Assembly: GCF_008801695.1 (NCBI RefSeq)
Contig: NZ_VZPF01000020.1
Coordinates: 1-62,095 of the forward strand
From: Pantoea stewartii subsp. stewartii
Lineage (GTDB): Bacteria > Pseudomonadota > Gammaproteobacteria > Enterobacterales > Enterobacteriaceae
Direction of reading: 5' to 3'
DNA length: 62,095 nucleotides
The position numbers were made by a program, and so were the translations under genes. The notes beneath the pieces are model-generated. The model made no database searches. It was not told the DNA's origin and saw nothing but the letters and a program-made list of their open reading frames with translations. Below are positions 56,623-62,095 of this stretch, one piece after another. Positions within the stretch are counted from its first letter, which is position 1, and every line of letters starts with the position of its first letter.

Positions 56623-57606
56623 ATGCATAAATTCACTAAAGCGCTGGCAGCCATCGGGCTGGCAGCGGTTATGTCACAATCAGCTATCGCCGAGACCATG
56701 AAGCTGGGTTTTCTGGTGAAGCAGCCGGAAGAACCCTGGTTCCAGACCGAATGGAAATTTGCGGATAAAGCCGGTAAAGACCTGGGCTTTGAGGTGATCA
56801 AAATTGCCGTTCCGGACGGCGAAAAAACCCTTAACGCTATCGACAGCCTGGCCGCGAATGGCGCAAAAGGCTTCGTGATCTGCACACCGGATCCCAAACT
56901 CGGCTCCGCCATCATGGCAAAGGCGCGCGGTTATGGCCTGAAGGTGATCGCCGTGGACGATCAGTTTGTGAACGCCAAAGGCAAGCCGATGGACAGCGTA
57001 CCGCTGGTCATGATGGCCGCGACCAAAATTGGCGAACGTCAGGGACAGGAACTGTATAAAGAAATGCAGAAACGCGGCTGGGATGTCAAAGACACCGCCG
57101 TGATGGCGATCACCGCTAACGAACTGGATACCGCGCGTCGTCGTACCGGTGGTTCGATGGATGCCCTGAAAGCGGCCGGCTTCCCGGAAAAACAGATCTA
57201 TCAGGTCCCGACCAAATCGAATGACATCCCCGGCGCATTTGATGCCGGTAACTCCCTGCTGGTTCAGCACCCTGAAGTGAAGCACTGGCTGATTGTCGGC
57301 ATGAACGACAACACCGTGCTGGGCGGCGTGCGTGCAACCGAAGGTCAGGGCTTTAAAGCCGCTGACGTGATCGGTATCGGTATCAACGGCGTCGACGCCG
57401 TCAGCGAACTGTCAAAAGCCAACGCGACCGGCTTCTATGGCTCACTGCTGCCAAGTCCGGACATCCATGGCTATAAGAGCAGCCAGATGCTCTACAACTG
57501 GGTAAGCAAAGGACAGGAGCCACCGAAATTCACCGAAGTGACAGACGTCGTGTTGATTACGCGTGACAACTTCAAAACCGAGCTGGCGAAGAAAGGGTTG
57601 ATGTAA
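56623..57606 (+). CDS. araF: L-arabinose ABC transporter, periplasmic binding protein
   Basis: Binds L-arabinose in the periplasm and feeds AraGH. 327 residues. Signal peptide MHKFTKALAAIGLAAVMSQSAIAE, cleavage near residue 23. The mature part starts TMKLGFLVKQPEEPWFQTEWKFADKAG, with the type I periplasmic fold, and holds VVMMAATKIGERQGQELYKEM-like and VGMNDNTVLGGVRATEGQGF segments. Well expressed by codon look. First gene of araFGH; GGAG precedes the ATG. Confidence 0.97.
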   Translation: MHKFTKALAAIGLAAVMSQSAIAETMKLGFLVKQPEEPWFQTEWKFADKAGKDLGFEVIKIAVPDGEKTLNAIDSLAANGAKGFVICTPDPKLGSAIMAKARGYGLKVIAVDDQFVNAKGKPMDSVPLVMMAATKIGERQGQELYKEMQKRGWDVKDTAVMAITANELDTARRRTGGSMDALKAAGFPEKQIYQVPTKSNDIPGAFDAGNSLLVQHPEVKHWLIVGMNDNTVLGGVRATEGQGFKAADVIGIGINGVDAVSELSKANATGFYGSLLPSPDIHGYKSSQMLYNWVSKGQEPPKFTEVTDVVLITRDNFKTELAKKGLM

Positions 57607-57650
57607 TAACAGGCAGTACGGATAACCCCATCGGGTCATCAGGAAAGCAG

Positions 57651-57677
57651 GGCTGAACACCGCGACGATGTTCAGCC
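57651..57677 (+). terminator. Hairpin between araF and araG
   Basis: GGCTGAACA (57651-57659) pairs with TGTTCAGCC (57669-57677). There is no T run, so it is more likely an mRNA-stabilising or attenuating hairpin that lets araF be made in excess over araG and araH. Confidence 0.7.
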
Positions 57678-57724
57678 TGAGCGTCAGGTGCCCCGATTCC
57701 TCACAGCCATCTATTGGAGACACC

Positions 57725-59245
57725 ATGAACACTGATTCAGCCTTTCTGTCGTTTCATGGCATCAGTAAAACTTTTCCCGGCGTGAAAGCGCTGCAGGATA
57801 TTTCATTTGAATGCCATGGCGGTCAGGTGCACGCGCTGATGGGGGAAAACGGTGCCGGTAAATCGACACTGCTTAAAATCCTCAGCGGCAGCTATCTGCC
57901 CAGTGGCGGCGAGATTCGCATCAAAGGCAAGCCGATGAATTTCCAGCACACCACGGATGCGCTGGATGCGGGTGTCGCCATTATCTACCAGGAACTGCAT
58001 TTAGTGCCCGAAATGAGCGTGGCGGAGAATATCTATCTGGGCCAGTTGCCGCATAAGCATGGCCTGGTAAACCGCAAGCTGCTGCGTTACGAAGCCGGGC
58101 TGCAACTGAAAAATTTAGGTATGGACATCGATCCGGACATGCCGCTGAAATACCTGTCGCTGGGCCAGTGGCAGATGGTTGAGATTGCCAAAGCGCTGGC
58201 CCGTAACGCGCGCATCATTGCCTTTGATGAGCCAACCAGCTCGCTGTCCGCACGCGAAATCGACAATCTGTTTCGGGTGATCCGCCAGTTGCGCGCGGAA
58301 GGGCGCGTGGTGCTGTATGTCTCGCACCGTATGGAAGAGATTTTTGCCCTCAGTGACGCCATCACCGTGTTTAAAGACGGGCGCTATGTGCGCACCTTTA
58401 CGGACATGGCCAATACGCATCACGACGATCTGGTGCAGGCGATGGTCGGACGTAATCTGGGTGATATCTACGGCTACGCGCCGCGGGAAAAAGGCCCGGT
58501 ACGGCTGGCGCTACAGGACGTGGAGGCGAAGGGCGTCAGAGCGCCAATCTCGCTGAATGTGCATGCCGGGGAAATTGTCGGCCTGTTTGGTCTGGTGGGC
58601 GCGGGACGCACCGAACTGCTGAAAGGGCTGTTTGGTGCCACGCGCCTGCGCGGTGGCCGCATTCTGCTGGACGGGGAACCCCTTAACGTGACGGCGCCAA
58701 TTGATGCGATTCGGGCGGGCGTGATGCTGTGCCCTGAAGATCGCAAAGCCGAAGGCATTATTCCGGTGCATTCGGTGCGCGACAACATCAACATCAGCGC
58801 CCGCCGTCATAACCTCACCGCCGGTTGCCTGATCAAAAACGGCTGGGAGGTGAAGAATGCCGACAGCCATATCCGTTCCCTCAAAATCAAAACGCCCAGC
58901 GCTGACCAGTTGATCATGAACCTGTCCGGCGGTAACCAGCAAAAAGCCATTCTTGGCCGCTGGTTGTCCGAGGAGATCAAGGTGATTTTGCTGGACGAGC
59001 CTACCCGCGGCATTGATGTCGGGGCTAAACACGAAATTTATAACCTGATTTACCAGCTGGCGAACAACGGCATTGCGGTGCTGTTTGCCTCCAGCGATCT
59101 CCCGGAAGTGATGGGCCTGGCCGACCGCATTATCGTGATGCGCGAAGGGGCGGTCGCCGGGGAATTACTGCATGGCGAGGCCACAGAGCAGCTGACGCTG
59201 AGCCTGGCCATGCCTAAAACGACACATGCGGCCGCCGTGGCCTGA
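57725..59245 (+). CDS. araG: L-arabinose ABC transporter, ATPase
   Basis: Cytoplasmic energising subunit with two nucleotide-binding domains in one chain, 506 residues. Domain 1: Walker [10 protein letters not shown] (about 39-47), signature [15 protein letters not shown], Walker [11 protein letters not shown]. Domain 2: degenerate Walker [15 protein letters not shown], signature [15 protein letters not shown], Walker [16 protein letters not shown] 57725 is preferred to the upstream 57668 since it gives [23 protein letters not shown] and has GGAGAC upstream. Confidence 0.97.
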   Translation: MNTDSAFLSFHGISKTFPGVKALQDISFECHGGQVHALMGENGAGKSTLLKILSGSYLPSGGEIRIKGKPMNFQHTTDALDAGVAIIYQELHLVPEMSVAENIYLGQLPHKHGLVNRKLLRYEAGLQLKNLGMDIDPDMPLKYLSLGQWQMVEIAKALARNARIIAFDEPTSSLSAREIDNLFRVIRQLRAEGRVVLYVSHRMEEIFALSDAITVFKDGRYVRTFTDMANTHHDDLVQAMVGRNLGDIYGYAPREKGPVRLALQDVEAKGVRAPISLNVHAGEIVGLFGLVGAGRTELLKGLFGATRLRGGRILLDGEPLNVTAPIDAIRAGVMLCPEDRKAEGIIPVHSVRDNINISARRHNLTAGCLIKNGWEVKNADSHIRSLKIKTPSADQLIMNLSGGNQQKAILGRWLSEEIKVILLDEPTRGIDVGAKHEIYNLIYQLANNGIAVLFASSDLPEVMGLADRIIVMREGAVAGELLHGEATEQLTLSLAMPKTTHAAAVA

Positions 59246-59257
59246 CAGGAGAGTACC

Positions 59258-60244
59258 GTGACTTCTTCCACGACATCAAATACGCCGCCAGCCGCCCCTC
59301 GCCGGGGTGTGCATTTTGGGCGCGTCTGGGACAACTTTGGCATGCTGGTGGTGTTTGCCCTGCTGTTCATCGCCTGTGCGATCTTTGTCCCTAACTTTGG
59401 CTCCTTTATCAACATGAAAGGCCTGGGGCTGGCCATGTCGATGTCCGGCATGGTGGCCTGCGGTATGCTGTTCTGCCTGGCCTCCGGCGATTTTGACCTG
59501 TCGGTGGCCTCGGTGATTGCCTGCGCGGGCGTGGTCACCGCCGTGGTGATCAATATGAGCGAGAGCCTCTGGCTGGGGGTGGCGGCCGGGCTGTTACTCG
59601 GTGTCATCACCGGATTTATCAACGGGTTTGTTATCGCCCGACTGAAAATCAACGCCCTGATTACCACGCTGGCGACCATGCAGATTGTGCGCGGTCTGGC
59701 CTATATCTTCTCGGACGGTAAAGCGGTGGGCATCGAAGACGAGCGCTTCTTCGTACTGGGCTTCGCCAACTGGCTGGGCGTGCCTGCGCCCATCTGGATC
59801 ACGCTGGGTACCATGGTGATCTTCGCCTTCCTGTTGAACAAAACCACCTTTGGCCGCAACACGCTGGCGATTGGCGGGAATGAAGAGGCTGCACGGCTGG
59901 CGGGCGTGCCGGTTGTGCGTACCCGCATCATTATCTTTATTCTCTCTGGCCTGGTTTCTGCGGCGGCGGGCATCATCCTGGCGTCACGCATGACCAGCGG
60001 TCAGCCCATGACCTCAATTGGTTATGAACTGGTGGTCATCTCGGCCTGCGTACTGGGCGGCGTGTCACTGAAGGGCGGCATCGGCAAAATCTCCTATGTG
60101 ATCGCCGGGGTACTGATTCTGGGCACCGTTGAGAATGCGATGAATTTATTAAATATCTCGCCATTCTCACAGTATGTTGTGCGGGGTTTGATACTGTTGG
60201 CAGCGGTGATATTCGACCGCTACAAACAAAAGAATAAAGTCTGA
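59258..60244 (+). CDS. araH: L-arabinose ABC transporter, permease
   Basis: Inner-membrane permease with about ten helices, 328 residues, BPD_transp_2/RbsC type. SMSGMVACGMLFCLASGDFDLSVASVIACAGVVTAVV contains the family segment with FDLS, and the EAARLAGVPVVRTRI loop couples to the ATPase. The start is a GTG at 59258 after CAGGAGAG. It lies 12 bp after araG. Confidence 0.96.
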   Translation: MTSSTTSNTPPAAPRRGVHFGRVWDNFGMLVVFALLFIACAIFVPNFGSFINMKGLGLAMSMSGMVACGMLFCLASGDFDLSVASVIACAGVVTAVVINMSESLWLGVAAGLLLGVITGFINGFVIARLKINALITTLATMQIVRGLAYIFSDGKAVGIEDERFFVLGFANWLGVPAPIWITLGTMVIFAFLLNKTTFGRNTLAIGGNEEAARLAGVPVVRTRIIIFILSGLVSAAAGIILASRMTSGQPMTSIGYELVVISACVLGGVSLKGGIGKISYVIAGVLILGTVENAMNLLNISPFSQYVVRGLILLAAVIFDRYKQKNKV

Positions 60245-60316
60245 TTTGGCGTGAAACCTTCCCGCGGACGCGAAAGGCGTCCGCGCGTGATCAATCAACG
60301 ACGAAGTGAGGACAGT

Positions 60317-61234
60317 ATGTATCACCGTGAATTACCGGCAGAGCAGCAGAACCCTTTGCTGCCCGGATACGCGTTTAATGCCTGGCTGGTGGCGGGATTA
60401 ACCCCGATCACCGCGGATGGTCCGCTGGATTTCTTTATTGATCGCCCACACGGCATGAAGGGCTATATTCTCAACCTGACCATTAAAGGCAAAGGGCGGG
60501 TGTTCGACGGCGAAAAGGCCTTTGACTGTGAACCGGGTGAAATGCTGCTGTTCCAGCCAAAAACGGCTCACTATTATGGTCGGGCGCCCGACAGTCCGCA
60601 GTGGTTTCACCGCTGGGTCTATTTTCGTCCGCGCGCGTACTGGCATGACTGGCTGCGCTGGCAGGATGAACAGGAAGGCGTCGGGCGGCTGCGCTTACCG
60701 GAGTCACTGCGGGGCGAATTTGATCGCCTGTTTGCCACCATTGAACAAACCCACAACTCATCGCGTCGTTTTGCCGAAGAACTGGCAATGAATTTGCTGG
60801 AACGGCTGTTGTTACGGGCGGTGGAAGAAGATCCACGTAACCATCAGCAAATCCGCGATCCCCGTATCATCGAAGCCTGCCAGTATGTGAATAATCATCT
60901 GGCCAGCGAGGTCAAAATCGAGGAAGTGGCGCGCCATGTGTGTCTGTCGCCTTCGCGGCTGGCGCACCTGTTCCGCGAGCAAATGGGCGTGAACCTGCTT
61001 CGCTGGCGGGAAGATCAGCGCGTCATTCGCGCTAAGTTGCTGCTGCAAACCACCCAGGAACCCATCGCCAGCATTGGGCGTGAAGTGGGCTACGACGATC
61101 AGCTTTACTTTTCGCGCGTCTTCCGTAAGCGCGTCGGCGTCAGCCCGAGTGATTTCCGCCGCCGCAATCAGGACGTACACGATAATCTAGCCAGTCAGAG
61201 CGCCTGGAACGGTGCACGGCGCTCAGTCTCCTGA
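60317..61234 (+). CDS. araC: Arabinose operon regulator AraC
   Basis: Activator and repressor of the ara genes that binds L-arabinose. 305 residues. The N-terminal arm and cupin match E. coli: [55 protein letters not shown]. The DNA-binding domain has [29 protein letters not shown] and [26 protein letters not shown] 60317 has GAGGA upstream; the frame is open to 60251. It lies 72 bp after araH on the same strand, whereas in E. coli araC is next to araB. Confidence 0.96.
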   Translation: MYHRELPAEQQNPLLPGYAFNAWLVAGLTPITADGPLDFFIDRPHGMKGYILNLTIKGKGRVFDGEKAFDCEPGEMLLFQPKTAHYYGRAPDSPQWFHRWVYFRPRAYWHDWLRWQDEQEGVGRLRLPESLRGEFDRLFATIEQTHNSSRRFAEELAMNLLERLLLRAVEEDPRNHQQIRDPRIIEACQYVNNHLASEVKIEEVARHVCLSPSRLAHLFREQMGVNLLRWREDQRVIRAKLLLQTTQEPIASIGREVGYDDQLYFSRVFRKRVGVSPSDFRRRNQDVHDNLASQSAWNGARRSVS

Positions 61235-61312
61235 TTTTAAGGGGAATCCTCCTTGTCCTGACCCGACTATTAGTCTTAAATCAGTCTGGTTAGCGATTAA
61301 TGAGGAAAAGGA

Positions 61313-61974
61313 ATGAGCGAGAAACTGCGAGTAGGACTCATCGGCTATGGCTTTGCCAGCAAAACCTTCCACGCGCCCCTGATCGCGGGCACGCCGGAGG
61401 TTGAACTGGCTGCCATCTCCAGCAGCGATGCCAGCAAAGTCCATGCCGACTGGCCCGCCGTGCAGGTCGTCGCCGAGCCCTAGGCCCTGTTCGACGATCC
61501 TACGTTAGATCTGATTGTTATCCCTACACCGAATGATACGCACTTCCCTCTGGCTAAAGCCGCACTCAACGCAGGGAAGCACGTCGTGGTGGACAAACCG
61601 TTCACCGTGACGTTGTCACAGGCGCGCGAGCTGGATGCCTTAGCTAAAGCCAAAGGGCTGCTGTTATCCGTATTCCATAACCGCAGTTGGGACAGTGATT
61701 TCCTGCCGCTGAAAGGCTTACTGGCAGCGGGTGAGCTGGGTGAGGTGCGTTATTTTGAATCGCACTTTGACCGTTTCCGTCTGGAAGTACGGCAGCGCTG
61801 GCGCGAGATGAAAGGGGCGGGCAGCGGCATCTGGTACGATCTGGGACCGCACCTGCTGGATCAGGCGCTACAGCTGTTTGGCCCGCCGGTGGCGATTAAC
61901 GTTGATCTGGCGGAAATGCGGCCGGGTGCCCAGACCACCGACTATTTTCATGCGACGCTGACCTATCCGTAAGC
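61313..61974 (+). pseudogene. ydgJ: ydgJ-like oxidoreductase, amber codon and IS66 truncation
   Basis: Gfo/Idh/MocA oxidoreductase nearly collinear with E. coli YdgJ (346 residues). ATG 61313 gives MSEKLRVGLIGYGFASKTFHAPLIAGTPEVELAAISSSD. A TAG at 61481-61483 follows VQVVAEP, where E. coli has Lys. The frame then runs on (ALFDDPTLDLIVIPTPNDTHFPLAKAALNAGKHVVVDKPFTVT, with the DKP motif) to about residue 219 (TDYFHATLTYP). There the IS66 end GTAA supplies the stop. So the gene has two independent lesions and cannot give an active protein. In E. coli it is next to blr-cnu; here 45.7 kb lie between. Confidence 0.92.
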
Positions 61975-62095
61975 GTCGCATTCAGACCGTATTGACGTTC
62001 AGGCAGAGGGAAGCTCGACCTTCCATGGCAGCAGATCGCGGACCCGGTTCACCGGCCAGTCCTGTATATGACCGATGACGTAACGCAACCACGTC
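61969..62095 (-). mobile_element. IS66-family element, end fragment
   Basis: Starts with GTAAGCG at 61969, the GTAA end usual for IS66 elements, directly after the interrupted ydgJ frame. The minus strand then gives the end of a TnpC transposase. The element runs off the right edge, so its 8-bp target duplication cannot be checked. Confidence 0.8.
61999..62095 (-). CDS. tnpC: IS66-family transposase TnpC, C-terminal fragment
   Basis: Read from the right edge on the minus strand (first full codon at 62094) the frame gives YVIGHIQDWPVNRVRDLLPW and ends KVELPSA with a TGA at 62001-61999. The segment DWPVNRVRDLLPW is the typical IS66 TnpC ending. The catalytic core lies outside the window. Confidence 0.8.
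   Translation of the reverse strand, partial: TWLRYVIGHIQDWPVNRVRDLLPWKVELPSA

Noticed and set aside
59050..59679. 209-codon minus-strand frame
   Set aside because: Antisense to the araG/araH junction, Ser/Thr-rich shadow.
1..62095. tRNA, rRNA or CRISPR loci
   Set aside because: No tRNA T-arm pattern with matching acceptor stem, rRNA segment or short regular repeat array was noticed on either strand; a tRNA scan would confirm this.

Overview
The window looks like chromosome of an Erwiniaceae-type enterobacterium, most like Pantoea or Erwinia. This is inferred from protein resemblance and gene order; no database was searched. The first 15.6 kb follows the E. coli order (mliC-pdxH-tyrS-pdxY-gstA-dtpA-nth-rsxEGDCBA-ydgK-cnu). 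The window also carries many insertion sequences, MITEs and broken genes, so an IS-rich lineage such as P. stewartii is a plausible guess. Both ends lie inside insertion sequences: an IS903-type (IS5 family) element at 1-127 and an IS66-type element from 61969. These may also be assembly breakpoints.

Layout: (1) 0.1-15.6 kb is conserved backbone: hydroxyisourate hydrolase, lysozyme inhibitor, vitamin B6 salvage (pdxH, pdxY), tyrS, glutathione transferase, peptide transporter, a glutamine-amidotransferase-like orphan, endonuclease III and the Rsx electron-transport operon. RsxC carries an expanded tandem repeat. A frameshifted cnu is hidden upstream of ydgK. (2) 15.6-19.2 kb is a four-gene minus-strand group: HAD hydrolase, APH-fold kinase, class III PLP enzyme and Lrp-type regulator. 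It resembles kinase plus phospho-lyase catabolism of a hydroxy-amine. (3) 19.4-34 kb is mixed accessory DNA: cold-shock-domain protein, yaiL, an RluA-type synthase, a lipoprotein, an orphan cheZ with a FliA-type promoter, a broken MscS-family channel, one intact and one frameshifted chemoreceptor, an NCS1 permease, a secreted papain-fold protein and an MFS exporter. (4) 34.4-39.7 kb is a LacI-regulated sugar locus with two Gfo/Idh/MocA oxidoreductases and a GPH transporter broken by a MITE and a frameshift. (5) 39.8-45.5 kb has two further MITEs, ydeP with one internal amber codon, a MerR-like regulator and two KGG stress proteins. (6) 45.7-47.8 kb is mesX-mesD, an oxygen-dependent methionine synthase pair. 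(7) 48.3-52.8 kb holds AraC, SDR, metallo-beta-lactamase-fold, RibD-like and HlyD-hairpin proteins. (8) 53-61.2 kb is L-arabinose use: araBA divergent from araFGH-araC, with no araD. (9) ydgJ closes the window, broken by an amber codon and by the IS66 element.

In E. coli, cnu and ydgJ are near neighbours (only blr between them). Here they are 45.7 kb apart, so nearly all the accessory content sits in one synteny break. Six genes carry apparent single-base lesions (five 1-nt indels and two TAG codons), three MITE copies have perfect 9-bp target duplications, and no tRNA, rRNA or CRISPR was seen.
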